64,000 bases of DNA from Acidobacteriota bacterium (GCA_021780075.1 JAJXZL010000002.1:146928-210927); one strand, 5' to 3'. Shown: positions 29,555 to 38,366, counted from the stretch's first letter. The notes: generated by a model from the sequence alone, not told the origin. Numbers and translations are program-made.

Positions 29555-30151
29555 TTAACGCCCCATGAACATCACATGGACATAGGTACCAAGTCGCGAG
29601 TTATACGCCAGATACCATCCGACGTGGTCTTGGTCCGGATAGATTGCCACCTGATCCGAGTTCCACATCCAGTTGTTGCAGTAGCCCATGTCGTACGGCG
29701 CAACGCTGAAGTTGTAGCCATTGAACCAGAAGCGGTTCGGCCCGCCGCCCATCAGGCGCCACATGTGCTCACGCCCAAACCCGCCCTCAAAGTGTCCATG
29801 CGCCCACGGCCGGTCCATGCGGTAGTGCGCATCGTAGGGGCCCGTGTCGTGGCCGATCCAGCGGTCTCCATCCACATGGGGAACGTTCGGATGCCCCGGC
29901 CCGTCCGCATAGCCATACTGCGCATACGCATGCGGGTTGCCGTGATATTTCCCCGGCCCCTGCCCCGGCGGATATCCATGTGGATTCCCGTGCTCCTTCA
30001 TCTGCCCCGGGGGCCCACCATGTGGGTTGCCATGCTCTTTCATCTGCCCCGGAGGCCCGCCGTGTGGATTGCCCTGGTTTCCGTTGTCCTGCGCCCATGC
30101 CGGCAAGGCCACCACCAGCAATGCAGTCAAAGCGATCTGCGCTGCACGCAT
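29555..30151 (-). CDS. Secreted repeat protein rich in Gly, Pro and His
   Basis: A 198-residue exported protein: signal peptide to residue 20 (ALPAWAQ), then tandem 14-residue repeats GNPHGGPPGQMKEH at residues 27-40 and 41-54, a 16-residue variant at 55-70 and a partial copy after it. The C-terminal half is Trp/Tyr-rich (FWFNGYNFSVAPYD ... WYLAYNSRLGTYVHV) and looks like a small beta domain. AGGAGG lies 8 nt before the ATG. It follows glyA by 74 bp. The His-rich repeats could bind metals; no function is known to me. Confidence 0.85.
   Translation of the reverse strand: MRAAQIALTALLVVALPAWAQDNGNQGNPHGGPPGQMKEHGNPHGGPPGQMKEHGNPHGYPPGQGPGKYHGNPHAYAQYGYADGPGHPNVPHVDGDRWIGHDTGPYDAHYRMDRPWAHGHFEGGFGREHMWRLMGGGPNRFWFNGYNFSVAPYDMGYCNNWMWNSDQVAIYPDQDHVGWYLAYNSRLGTYVHVMFMGR
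29942..30073 (-). repeat. 42-bp in-frame tandem repeat
   Basis: Codes for the GNPHGGPPGQMKEH units of the secreted protein. Two full 42-bp copies are almost identical at the DNA level, followed by a 48-bp variant. Confidence 0.85.
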
Positions 30152-30225
30152 CGTTCTCCTCCTGGTGTAACTGAATCCTGCTCGATTCAAACCCGCTTTG
30201 CCCAACACAAGTTTCGCTGTGCGCC

Positions 30226-31506
30226 TCACGCGCCCACGGTCGCGGGCGTACGCCGCCACGCATACAGCGGGAACCGGTTGGCCAGCTCCGCCACTTCGCC
30301 ACGAATGCCGTCCAGCGCCGCGTCGTCGTTGCGCTGCTCCAGCGCCCTGGTGATCCACACCGCAATCTGCCGCATCTCCGGCTCCTTCATGCCGCGCGTG
30401 GTCAGCGCCGGCGTGCCGATGCGGATGCCCGAGGGCTTCAGCGGCGGATTCGTGTCATACGGAATCGCGTTCTTGTTCACCGTGATCCCGGCCTTGCCCA
30501 GCGCCAGTTCCGCCTCTGAGCCCAGAATGCCCTTCTCGAACACATCCACCAGCATCAGATGGTTGTCCGTCCCGCCGGAGACAATGCGGAAACCAGCCTC
30601 CTGCAAACTTGCCGCCAGCACCTTCGCATTGGCCACCACCTGCGCGGCGTACGTCTTGAACTCCGGCCGCAACACTTCGCCAAATGCCACCGCCTTGGCC
30701 GCCACAATGTGCACCAGCGGTCCGCCCTGCTGCCCGGGAAACACCGCCTTGTCCACCGCCGCCGCGTGCTCCTGCCCGCACAGAATCAACCCCGCGCGCG
30801 GTCCGCGCAGCGTCTTGTGTGTCGTGGTCGTCGTGATGTGCGCATGAGGCACCGGCGAGGGATGCACGCCGCCCGCCACCAGCCCGGCAATGTGCGCCAT
30901 GTCAAAAATGTAAAACGCGCCCACCTTGTCGGCAATCGCCCGCATGCGCGCAAAGTCCCACAGCCGCGGATACGCACTCGCCCCGCCGATAATCGCCTTC
31001 GGCTTCTCGCGCAGGGCAATCTCTTCCATCTCGTCGTAGTCGATCAGCTCCGTATCGCGACGCACATGATAGAACGACGTCTTGTACAGCTTGCCGCTAA
31101 AGCTCAGCTTGTGCCCGTGCGTCAGGTGCCCGCCGTGCGCCAGGTCAAGACCTAGAATCGTGTCGCCCGCCTGCAGCACCGCCATATATGCCGAGGCATT
31201 GGCCTGCGACCCGGAGTGTGCCTGCACGTTCGCGTGATCCGCGCCAAAAATCTGCTTCGCCCGGTCGCGCGCCAGGTTCTCCACCACGTCCGTATACTCG
31301 CAGCCGCCATAGTAGCGGCGGCCGGGATAGCCCTCCGCATACTTGTTGGTAAACACGGAGCCAGCCGCTTCCAGCACCGCCTCCGACACGAAGTTCTCGC
31401 TGGCAATCATTTCCAGCCCTTCGTGCTGGCGAAGCGTTTCATGGTCAATAGCGGCTGCCACCTCAGGGTCAGCCTGGGCAAGGGAGAGAGACATGCGGTC
31501 AGTCAT
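30226..31506 (-). CDS. glyA: Serine hydroxymethyltransferase
   Basis: PLP enzyme interconverting serine and glycine while charging tetrahydrofolate, the main one-carbon source. The 426-residue protein has [35 protein letters not shown] and the PLP Lys in [14 protein letters not shown]. The length matches the family. I chose ATG at 31506; 31494 is an alternative start. A 13-bp perfect palindrome (31527-31539) lies just upstream. The C-terminal genes that follow are unrelated secreted proteins. Confidence 0.96.
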   Translation of the reverse strand: MTDRMSLSLAQADPEVAAAIDHETLRQHEGLEMIASENFVSEAVLEAAGSVFTNKYAEGYPGRRYYGGCEYTDVVENLARDRAKQIFGADHANVQAHSGSQANASAYMAVLQAGDTILGLDLAHGGHLTHGHKLSFSGKLYKTSFYHVRRDTELIDYDEMEEIALREKPKAIIGGASAYPRLWDFARMRAIADKVGAFYIFDMAHIAGLVAGGVHPSPVPHAHITTTTTHKTLRGPRAGLILCGQEHAAAVDKAVFPGQQGGPLVHIVAAKAVAFGEVLRPEFKTYAAQVVANAKVLAASLQEAGFRIVSGGTDNHLMLVDVFEKGILGSEAELALGKAGITVNKNAIPYDTNPPLKPSGIRIGTPALTTRGMKEPEMRQIAVWITRALEQRNDDAALDGIRGEVAELANRFPLYAWRRTPATVGA

Positions 31507-31526
31507 GTCTCGATGATAGCCCGTTC

Positions 31527-31539
31527 CACGGTAACCGTG
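31527..31539. promoter_or_regulatory. Palindrome ahead of glyA
   Basis: CACGGTAACCGTG, two 6-base arms around one base, 20 bp upstream of the glyA ATG. It could be an operator or a leader hairpin. No regulator is encoded next to it. Confidence 0.35.
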
Positions 31540-31784
31540 ACAGATGAAGCTCCGCCACACGGCCCCGATTTTCGCATCCGAACATTTCTGGCCGCCGCCA
31601 AGCTTCACATCTTCCGCATGCCAACCCGTTCGCGAGACAGCGTTTATCCTTTTTATCCCCACCCCGTGCCAGGCTCCATCCCCTTTGCATGGAAAATCAT
31701 CAACGCCTCGCAACTTTCTCCGCGCCATGCGTGTTCAGGCATCCGTGGGCCGAGTGACTCCAAATGCGGCCACAGGAGATTCGT

Positions 31785-32417
31785 ATGCATCGGAGACTTT
31801 TGACGCTTGCCCTGGCCGCAGCTGCCGTCGCGGCTCCAGCTTTCGCTCAGCAGAGCCAACCCGCACCCGCGCAGCCCGCCGCCACCACGCATGCCGCCAA
31901 CCCGGCCACCGTCAACGGCCACCGCTACAACCAGCAGCAGCACATCGCCAATGGCGTGCAGTCAGGCCAGCTCACAGCCGGCGAAACCAGGCGCCTCGAA
32001 AATCGCGAAGCCAACGTCAACCGCGAAGTTCGTGCTGACCGCACCGCCAACGGCGGCAGGCTCACGCCGCAGGAGCGCCAGCAAATCAATCACCAGCAAA
32101 GCAACCTCAACCATTCCATCTACAACGACAAGCACAACGCCAACCAGGCGCACTACGGCAACAATCAGGTTGGCCAGCGCCGCGCAAACCAGCAGAACCG
32201 CGTCGCCAACGGCATTCGCAACGGCTCCATGACGCCCGGTGAAGCTGCCCGCGCTGAGAACCGCCAGCAGAGCATCAACCGCCAGGCCGGCGCCGACCGC
32301 GCTGCCAATGGCGGCAGGCTCACCCCGCAGGAACACGGGCAGATCAACCGCCGGCAGAACAACGCCAGCCGCCAGATCTATCGCGAAAAGCACAACGGCA
32401 ACCGCGCGCCACGGTAA
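31785..32417 (+). CDS. Secreted Asn/Gln/Arg-rich protein with duplicated 72-residue domain
   Basis: A 210-residue exported protein (signal peptide ending AAPAFAQ). After a Pro/Ala linker it contains two copies of the same domain, residues 46-117 and 132-204, aligned through HIANGVQSGQLTAGE versus RVANGIRNGSMTPGE, and NGGRLTPQE in both, each ending in KHN. The domain is helical, rich in Asn and Arg, and recurs in soil bacteria. AGGAG precedes the ATG by 6 nt. Positively charged extracellular protein; function unknown. Confidence 0.85.
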   Translation: MHRRLLTLALAAAAVAAPAFAQQSQPAPAQPAATTHAANPATVNGHRYNQQQHIANGVQSGQLTAGETRRLENREANVNREVRADRTANGGRLTPQERQQINHQQSNLNHSIYNDKHNANQAHYGNNQVGQRRANQQNRVANGIRNGSMTPGEAARAENRQQSINRQAGADRAANGGRLTPQEHGQINRRQNNASRQIYREKHNGNRAPR

Positions 32418-32700
32418 ACTGCACATCTGTACAGCGAGCAGCCGGTCATGTTGAACGCATGACCGGCTCTCGCTTTTCGCACGATGCACACGTCCTCGCT
32501 CTCGCCGCAGGACTGCTTTGGAGCACCCGCCCGCTGCTTCTTCCAGCAGCATAACGCCCGCTGTAATTCGGACCGGCTCGCCTGAGACGCACAATAGGAA
32601 TGACGGCAAACGGCGACCTGATTACAATTCGGTTCACCACGCAGGCAGCCACCCGATAGTCGATGTGCGGCAATCTTCAAGTGGAACCAGGACGGTACGC

Positions 32701-34047
32701 ATGAAACTCGCAGCTCTCACTCTGGCGCTTGCCGCGCCAATGCTCGCGCAAAATAGTTCCGTTTTTTATGCCAGTCAGTATCCCGGCGCGGATGCCTCGG
32801 TGCAGACGAACCATTGCATAGCCGCTGCTGCTGCCGCTGGAGGCGGAACCTGCGATGCAAGCATGTTCACCGGAGTCCATCTGATGAGCCAGCAGGTCAG
32901 TGTTTGTCCGTCGGGCAATAACAATAATCCGGTACACCTGATTCTTCCCGTGGCCGGAACCTGGGAGTGGGGCCTCACCGATGGCGTGAGCTGCGGCATC
33001 AAGCAGTGTTCCGGGGAGTCCATTAGCAGCCCGGCGACACTGGGAAGCGGTGGAGCGCACCTGGTGCTCATGCCTTCGTCCCCATCGACAAACATGGACA
33101 GCCTGTACTGTACGGATCCACACGGGCCCGGGAACGGCTGGGGGTATTACTACGCCTCCGGCTTCTCCGCGAGGAATGTGGACAGCAGCATTGGCCCCAC
33201 GACGACGTTTGTCCACGGATTAATCCACATCCAGAAGTTCTACGACCAGAGCACGTGGAGGTACATCGGCGCTCAAAATGCGTATGGAGATGCGTGGCAC
33301 ATCGACAGTGGCTGCTGCGGCGCATCGTTTGACCACATCACTGCTTCTGCAAGTCAGGCATCGGGAGTCCCGCAGGCAACACAGGGCGGCATTCCATTAA
33401 CGATTGGCGCCGGCACATGGATTCCCTCGGCATCCATCCAAAGCGGCAGCAATGTGCTGACTGCATCGCAGACCAATCTCACCTCCGCCTACATCGGCAT
33501 GCACATCAACATCCTCAGCGGGGCAGGCATTCCGTCGGGGACAACCGTCATTGCGGTAACCCCGAACTCGTTGACGATGTCGGCAAACGCTACTGCCACA
33601 GAAACGGGGCTTTCGCTGCTGCTGAATGCATCAAACGGCACTGGGCCGGGCGTGGCAGGGGCTTCGTTTAGAGACATGTCGGTCAATGCCCCGGAAATCG
33701 GGCTGCCGCATCTCCTTCTGATGGGTGCTTACTCGACGACAAGCCTGAATTTCAGCAACGTGTACATGGAAAACACCGGGACGGACACCACAACGCCTTT
33801 CATCTTTTTGAGCCCCGACATGAGCGGCATCTGGTTTAGCAATGTATGGACACACGCGAGCGGAAACCCCGCAACGAAATACGCGATTGAAAGCCACACC
33901 ACGCGGCCGTGGGGCGTGTTTGGCTTGACAACTCCGGCGGGCATCAACGACTTCACCAGTGGAACATCGCATATCATCCATCCAGCGGGCCCGGCGAAGA
34001 TTCCGCAGTTCCTCAACGTCTCGAACTGGACAAACACGGCTCCATAG
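32701..34047 (+). CDS. Secreted beta-rich protein with a phage-type module
   Basis: An unrecognised 448-residue exported protein. The short signal peptide ends at PMLAQ. It contains several Cys pairs (HCIAAAAAAGGGTCD, SCGIKQC, SGCCG) and repetitive Gly/Ser/Thr-rich beta strands that suggest a right-handed beta-helix. Residues of about 245-310 (SGSNVLTAS ... GIPSGTTVIAV ... NSLTMSANAT) match the recurring strand-turn module seen in phage tail fibres and large adhesins, and look inserted between HIDSGCCG-ASFDHI and SFRDMSVNAPE, which read as parts of one helix. AGGA precedes the ATG. Confidence 0.75.
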   Translation: MKLAALTLALAAPMLAQNSSVFYASQYPGADASVQTNHCIAAAAAAGGGTCDASMFTGVHLMSQQVSVCPSGNNNNPVHLILPVAGTWEWGLTDGVSCGIKQCSGESISSPATLGSGGAHLVLMPSSPSTNMDSLYCTDPHGPGNGWGYYYASGFSARNVDSSIGPTTTFVHGLIHIQKFYDQSTWRYIGAQNAYGDAWHIDSGCCGASFDHITASASQASGVPQATQGGIPLTIGAGTWIPSASIQSGSNVLTASQTNLTSAYIGMHINILSGAGIPSGTTVIAVTPNSLTMSANATATETGLSLLLNASNGTGPGVAGASFRDMSVNAPEIGLPHLLLMGAYSTTSLNFSNVYMENTGTDTTTPFIFLSPDMSGIWFSNVWTHASGNPATKYAIESHTTRPWGVFGLTTPAGINDFTSGTSHIIHPAGPAKIPQFLNVSNWTNTAP

Positions 34048-34108
34048 GGAAGTGAGAACAACAGTGGACTGACACCGTGTGCAGTCCACTAAGGATGCAT
34101 GCGGCACC

Positions 34109-35392
34109 CTACCGCGAAACCGCTTCCTCTTCCGTCGCTTCCTCAATCGCAACGGCTGCCGTCGCGCCCGCGGCCTTTTCCGCACGCAGCGCCTTGAAGG
34201 CCCGATACACAAACGAGCCCATGTACCAGCCATCGATGTACTGATAGGGCGTCTCGCCGGTGGTGTAGTGGCCGCAGGGCAGCACACGCGCCTCAAAGTT
34301 CAGCCCCACGCGCCTGAACGCATCGATCACCTGCAGCGAGTACTCCTTGGGAAACGTCAGGTCGTAGTCTGCGTAGACCACAAGCGCCTTCTTCTGCGGC
34401 CCGCCCGCCTCAGGGCCCGCAATCTTATGAAAGTAGCTGACCGGGCTGATCGCCGCCCACAGCGCGCCGATTCGTTCCTGCGTCAGGCCCGCGTCCTGCA
34501 GCGCCTTCTGAATATGCCGCGTGCTTTGCCCCGCCCACACCACGTCGCCAAACGAAGTCGAAGCATGATTGAACGCGTTCACCCGCAGCCGCGGGTCATG
34601 CGCGCTGGCCAGAAAGGCATAGCATGAGCCCAGGCTTGTGCCCAGAACCCCAAACTGCTCATAGCCCTGCTCCTCAAGCCAGTCCAGGCAGCAGCGAATA
34701 TCCACAACCGCCTGCCTGCACGCCGAAAGCGTCCGCCCCACATTCGCACTCACCGCGTAGTCTGAGCGCTCCAGCTCGCTCGGTCTGCGAATGTCGTGAT
34801 ACGGCTTCGACAACCGCAGCGCCGAAATCCCCATGCGGTTGAAGATGCTACACAGCGCGTTGTGGCTGAAGGCGTCTGCGTTCCATTGCGGCAGCACCAC
34901 AATCGCCTGCCTGGGCCGCGATGGATCCTTGTGCGCGGGCGCAGGATACCAGCGCGCATTCACCAGGTCATTTTCCGGATACGGCGTCCGCTCTGGCGAA
35001 GTGAAGCGCAGAAACTGCCCCGGCGGAATCTTGCCGTCCACAGCCTGCTGCCGGATTGCCGCGGCCTTGGCCAGCGTTTCCGGACGCACATTGGTGGGGA
35101 ACAGCTCAGGATGCCGCTCTTCCAACCGAAAATCCGTGGGCCGCTCGTAGCCAAAGAAAATATCGCTGTTGCGAATCAGCAGTTGGTTGATGCGCAACAT
35201 GGCCATCTCCGCGGCCTTGTCGTCGCGCACGCTCTCAGGGCTGGGAACCACCGAGCCTAAACCATGCGCCTCAAGAAAGGGCGCAATCCACTCAAAGCCC
35301 CACTCCAGCGGCCGCACCACGCGATTCTCGTCGCGCGTCGTCAGCCGCGTCTCCCACTCATACATCCAGCGCGCGTATCTCTTCTTGAGCAT
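34109..35392 (-). CDS. Alpha/beta hydrolase (abhydrolase 18-like)
   Basis: A 427-residue hydrolase, cytosolic by lack of a signal. The nucleophile Ser is in VLGTSLGSC, followed by the acid in VVYADYDLTF and the His in PCGHYTTG. The N-terminal region (MYEWETRLTTRDENRVVRP) precedes the core. It resembles the abhydrolase-18/DUF2048 type more than typical lipases. Co-directional with and 31 bp downstream of the VKOR gene. The open frame begins at a TTG (35413); ATG at 35392 is preferred. Confidence 0.8.
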   Translation of the reverse strand: MLKKRYARWMYEWETRLTTRDENRVVRPLEWGFEWIAPFLEAHGLGSVVPSPESVRDDKAAEMAMLRINQLLIRNSDIFFGYERPTDFRLEERHPELFPTNVRPETLAKAAAIRQQAVDGKIPPGQFLRFTSPERTPYPENDLVNARWYPAPAHKDPSRPRQAIVVLPQWNADAFSHNALCSIFNRMGISALRLSKPYHDIRRPSELERSDYAVSANVGRTLSACRQAVVDIRCCLDWLEEQGYEQFGVLGTSLGSCYAFLASAHDPRLRVNAFNHASTSFGDVVWAGQSTRHIQKALQDAGLTQERIGALWAAISPVSYFHKIAGPEAGGPQKKALVVYADYDLTFPKEYSLQVIDAFRRVGLNFEARVLPCGHYTTGETPYQYIDGWYMGSFVYRAFKALRAEKAAGATAAVAIEEATEEEAVSR

Positions 35393-35423
35393 CAGGCTTG
35401 AACAAGCAATCAATCCAAGTTTA

Positions 35424-35849
35424 TCAGCCGACGCGCTTCGCTGCTCGCTTCAGCGCCAGATGCTCCGCCCCCAGCCAGCCCACGCTCAGCAGCATAATCA
35501 ACGCGATAATCCCCTGCGAAATCACGCAGTAGAGGCACCAAACCTGCAGCTCGAACTCCTCTATGAACGTGAGCCGCAGCGCAAAGCAGAACGCCGCAAA
35601 CACCGTCACCATCAGCGCAAAGCGCCACCCCAGCAGCGCCAGTGCCGCCAGCGCCAGGTAGCCCGCAATGCCAATCGCCGCCACCGGTACACTCCCGATC
35701 ATCGCAAACGGACTATGATTCACAACGCCGCAGTCCCAGTGCTCGTTGATCGAACACGGCTGCGTGGCCGTTGAGTAGTGAACATGCAACGCCAGCCCTG
35801 AAACCACCGCACCCGCCAGCGCAAGAACCGCAATCACGTAGCGCATCAT
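35424..35849 (-). CDS. Vitamin K epoxide reductase family protein
   Basis: A 141-residue, four-helix membrane protein of the VKOR family, which reoxidises periplasmic thiol oxidases using quinone as electron acceptor. The four functional Cys are visible: Cys32 and Cys40 in the loop CSINEHWDC, and the active-site pair Cys105-Leu-Tyr-Cys108. Ser46 in the VNHSPFA loop matches the family. There is no fused thioredoxin domain, so a separate DsbA-like partner is expected. Divergent from nadD, 46 bp away. It replaces DsbB, common in Acidobacteriota. Confidence 0.92.
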   Translation of the reverse strand: MMRYVIAVLALAGAVVSGLALHVHYSTATQPCSINEHWDCGVVNHSPFAMIGSVPVAAIGIAGYLALAALALLGWRFALMVTVFAAFCFALRLTFIEEFELQVWCLYCVISQGIIALIMLLSVGWLGAEHLALKRAAKRVG

Positions 35850-35895
35850 CTTGCATACGATGCTAAAGCATTACCATGAACCCATGGAGAGACCC

Positions 35896-36639
35896 ATGCC
35901 CGGCACAAATGTCGAGGGCAGCCGCGTCGCCTTCTTTGGCGGCAGTTTTGACCCGCCCCACAGCGGCCATCTGGCCGTGGCGCGCGCCGCCCGCGCCGCG
36001 CTCCAGCTTGACCGCGTGCTCTTCGCGCCCGTCGGCGCGCAGCCGCTTAAGCCGCAGGGCTCCACCGCCAGCTTTCAGCAGCGCCTCGCCATGACCAGCC
36101 TCGCCATCGCCAACGAGCCCGCCTTTCAGCTCTCGCTGGCCGACGCGCCCAGCAACGCTCCCAACTACACATACGACACGCTGCTCCGCCTGCGCGCCGC
36201 GCTGTCCCCCAACAGCACACTCTTCTGCCTCATGGGCGCTGACTCCTTCATTGGTTTGCGCCAGTGGCATCGCGGAGCGGAGATTCCCTTCATCGCGCCG
36301 CTCATCGTCGCCTCGCGGCCCGGCCAGCAACTGCTTGACCTGGCCAACGTGCTGCCCGCGGGCCTTTCCATCGGACCAGAAGCCACTCCATCCGTCGTAG
36401 CAGGACCAGAACTATCCAGAGGCCTTAAGCCAAGCCCCGGCGGACTCCGCTGCCTCACACTCCGCAACGCCGCCGGAGACTCCGTACCTTTCTATCTCTT
36501 GCCCGGCCTGCACGTCGACATCAGCGCGTCTCAGATTCGAGCCCAGGTGCGCGCCGCTCGCGGCCGTCTGCCCGCGGGTCACGAGCTGTTAACCGACCCC
36601 GTCGCCGAGTACATTGCCGACCACGGTCTCTATCGATAG
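35896..36639 (+). CDS. nadD: Nicotinate-nucleotide adenylyltransferase
   Basis: Makes deamido-NAD from nicotinate mononucleotide and ATP. The nucleotidyltransferase motif GGSFDPPHSGHL, the LMGADSFIGLRQW segment and the ISASQIRAQV motif are all present. About 247 residues, slightly longer than usual (about 200-215) because of a linker at residues 165-195 (PSVVAGPELSRG...). The ATG at 35896 has GGAGAG 4 nt upstream; earlier ATGs at 35884 and 35860 are possible. The convergent marR stop overlaps its end by 10 bp. nadD is normally next to rsfS; here a regulator-cupin module separates them. Confidence 0.93.
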   Translation: MPGTNVEGSRVAFFGGSFDPPHSGHLAVARAARAALQLDRVLFAPVGAQPLKPQGSTASFQQRLAMTSLAIANEPAFQLSLADAPSNAPNYTYDTLLRLRAALSPNSTLFCLMGADSFIGLRQWHRGAEIPFIAPLIVASRPGQQLLDLANVLPAGLSIGPEATPSVVAGPELSRGLKPSPGGLRCLTLRNAAGDSVPFYLLPGLHVDISASQIRAQVRAARGRLPAGHELLTDPVAEYIADHGLYR

Positions 36640-37133
36640 GTCCGCCGCTGTCCGTCGGATGACCCTCCATCCTGGCGCGCCAAAGGGCTATCCCACACGC
36701 GAAACAGCAGCGCCTTCAACTGCGCGAAATCCCGGGGTCCAAGCTCAGCGCTCCATTCCCGCTCGATATCCTGGAGCACCTCCAGCGCCTTCGCATACGC
36801 GGCGTGTCCGCGCTTCGTAAAGTGGACAACCCGCGCGCGGCCCTCGTTCGGCGCGTCCCTCCGCACCAGGTATCCCAGATCTTCCAGGCTTCCCAGCAGC
36901 CGGTTCATCGCCTGCTTGCTCATCTCGGCCCGCTCCGCCAGAACGCCCGGACGAGCCCCGTCCGGGCTCGGAAACCGCAATACCGCCATATGCGGCAGGC
37001 TCAGCCCTTCAAAGCCCGCCGCGTTCAATTCCTTGATGATGCGGCGTTGAATGGCTTGCGCCGGAACGCGCAGCAGCGCCCCGATGAGCATGTCCCTGGT
37101 CTTCACGGGTGGATTTTCCTGAAGAAAACTCAT
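36630..37133 (-). CDS. MarR-family transcriptional regulator
   Basis: A 167-residue winged-helix regulator. The core reads GLSLPHMAVLRF, LAERAEMSKQAMNRLLGSLEDLGYLVRRDAP as the recognition helix and wing, and a helical dimer tail. It is divergent from the two cupin genes, and the shared promoter has two 17-bp palindromes (37144-37160 and 37171-37187) that are the natural operator candidates, so autoregulation and control of the cupins is likely. Ligand unknown. Its stop overlaps the nadD end by 10 bp. Confidence 0.9.
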   Translation of the reverse strand: MSFLQENPPVKTRDMLIGALLRVPAQAIQRRIIKELNAAGFEGLSLPHMAVLRFPSPDGARPGVLAERAEMSKQAMNRLLGSLEDLGYLVRRDAPNEGRARVVHFTKRGHAAYAKALEVLQDIEREWSAELGPRDFAQLKALLFRVWDSPLARQDGGSSDGQRRTYR

Positions 37134-37143
37134 TGACGTTATC

Positions 37144-37187
37144 CGTAAACTACGTTTACCATAATTTCGTGGTAAATAGAGTTTACC
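37144..37187. promoter_or_regulatory. Twin MarR-type operator palindromes
   Basis: CGTAAACTACGTTTACC (37144-37160) contains the perfect palindrome GTAAAC-TAC-GTTTAC. GGTAAATAGAGTTTACC (37171-37187) is a second copy with one mismatch. Centres are 27 bp apart, roughly two and a half helical turns, between the divergent marR and cupin starts. They would overlap both promoters, and the distal site ends next to the cupin ribosome-binding site. Confidence 0.8.
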
Positions 37188-37202
37188 AAAAGGAGGTCGT
37201 GC

Positions 37203-37751
37203 ATGACACCCCAGACAATCAGCCCACTCGTCGATCCCTCCGGCGACTCCGCGTTGCAGGCATCGCAGTCCGCCCTGCAACACATGGTCAGGTATGTGCC
37301 CGCAGGAACCGGCCCCGCCTATTGGGGCCCCGGAAGCCGGATGACGTTTCTCGCCACCGGCAAGGAAACGGGCGGTGCCTTTTTCCTCTCCGAAATCATG
37401 GTTCCTCCCGGCGGAGGCCCCCCACCCCACATCCACCACCGCGAAGACGAATCTTTCCACATCCTCGAAGGCGCCCTGACAGTTCAGGTGGGTGGGAATA
37501 CACTGGATGCATCGGCCGGTGATTTCGTCTACCTTCCCCGTGGAATCGCTCATTCCTTCAAGAACGCGGGCAATGTGAATGCCAGGGCCATTGTGCTCAT
37601 CACCCCGGCTGGCCTTGAAAACTACTTTGCTGAGGTCTTCGATCCCGTTACCGATCGTTCCGCAGCGCCGCCGCCCGTCAGCAAGGAGTTGATCGCCCGC
37701 GCGCTCGCCGCTTCCCCCAGATACGGGCTGGTGCTTCTTCCCCCGGCATAG
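37203..37751 (+). CDS. Cupin-domain protein
   Basis: A 182-residue cupin. The first cupin motif GGGPPPHIHHREDESFHILEG carries the metal-ligand His residues and Glu, and the second reads PRGIAHSFKN. The C-terminal segment AEVFDPVTDR matches cupins annotated as quercetin-2,3-dioxygenase-like or polyketide cyclase-like. The ATG follows a strong AAAAGGAGG. It is the first of two cupins; the second is encoded 37 bp downstream and begins with nearly the same residues (TPQTI). Likely a metal-dependent dioxygenase or isomerase under MarR control. Confidence 0.9.
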   Translation: MTPQTISPLVDPSGDSALQASQSALQHMVRYVPAGTGPAYWGPGSRMTFLATGKETGGAFFLSEIMVPPGGGPPPHIHHREDESFHILEGALTVQVGGNTLDASAGDFVYLPRGIAHSFKNAGNVNARAIVLITPAGLENYFAEVFDPVTDRSAAPPPVSKELIARALAASPRYGLVLLPPA

Positions 37752-37788
37752 CGCGACCATAGCCAGATTCACGACGAAGGAGATTCCC

Positions 37789-38268
37789 ATCACACCCCAG
37801 ACCATCGACCTGCAAATCAATCCCGCCGACGAAACCATCCTCGTCGGTCCGCTCGCCGTTCGCTTCCTGCTCACCGGCGAGGACTCGTCCGGCTCCGTCG
37901 CTGCCTTTGAGGTCGTCGTTCCCGGCGCGCAGCGGCTCCCGGCCCCGGCGCATAGCCACGACCACTACGAGGAAACCATCTACGGCCTCGAAGGCGTCCT
38001 GACCTGGACCGTAGACGGCAGACAGATTGACGTAGGCCCCGGCCAGGCCCTCTGCATTCCGCGCGGAGCCGTCCATCGCTTTGACAACAACACCAGCCAG
38101 GACGTCAAAGTCTTCTGCGTCATCACGCCCGCTGCCATCGGCCCGCAGTACTTCCGCGAAGCCGCCGAGGTCATCAACGCAGCCGCCGGCGGCCCGCCCG
38201 ACCGCGCAAAAATGGCACAGGTCATGCTCCGCCACGGACTCACGCCGGCACCGCCTCCTCAGGCCTAG
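37789..38268 (+). CDS. Second cupin, apparent ATC start
   Basis: A 159-residue cupin with motif 1 (AHSHDHYEETIYGLEG) and motif 2 (PRGAVHRFDN), complete and in frame to a TAG. There is no ATG, GTG or TTG at the start. The reading frame opens at ATC 37789, with GAAGGAG 6 nt upstream, and continues ThrProGlnThrIle exactly as the upstream cupin does after its ATG. So this is either a true ATC initiation, as in infC-like cases, or an ATG changed to ATC. It is transcribed with the first cupin. I found it by translation, as a start-codon search misses it. Confidence 0.85.
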   Translation: MTPQTIDLQINPADETILVGPLAVRFLLTGEDSSGSVAAFEVVVPGAQRLPAPAHSHDHYEETIYGLEGVLTWTVDGRQIDVGPGQALCIPRGAVHRFDNNTSQDVKVFCVITPAAIGPQYFREAAEVINAAAGGPPDRAKMAQVMLRHGLTPAPPPQA

Positions 38269-38324
38269 CGCCGTGCCGCGCGCTACCAAGATCCAGGCCG
38301 GTAGCCTTCCCAGGCCAACCAATC

Positions 38325-38366
38325 GGTGCCCCATCCTTGGCGCGGTCGTATCGCGACAAGGGTGGC
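38325..38366. repeat. Dispersed hairpin repeat, copy 3
   Basis: GGTGCCCCAT edge, then arms CCTTGGCGCG and CGCGACAAGG pairing with one mismatch around a 7-base loop, and GGTGGCA at the end. It lies between the second cupin and rsfS. Confidence 0.7.
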
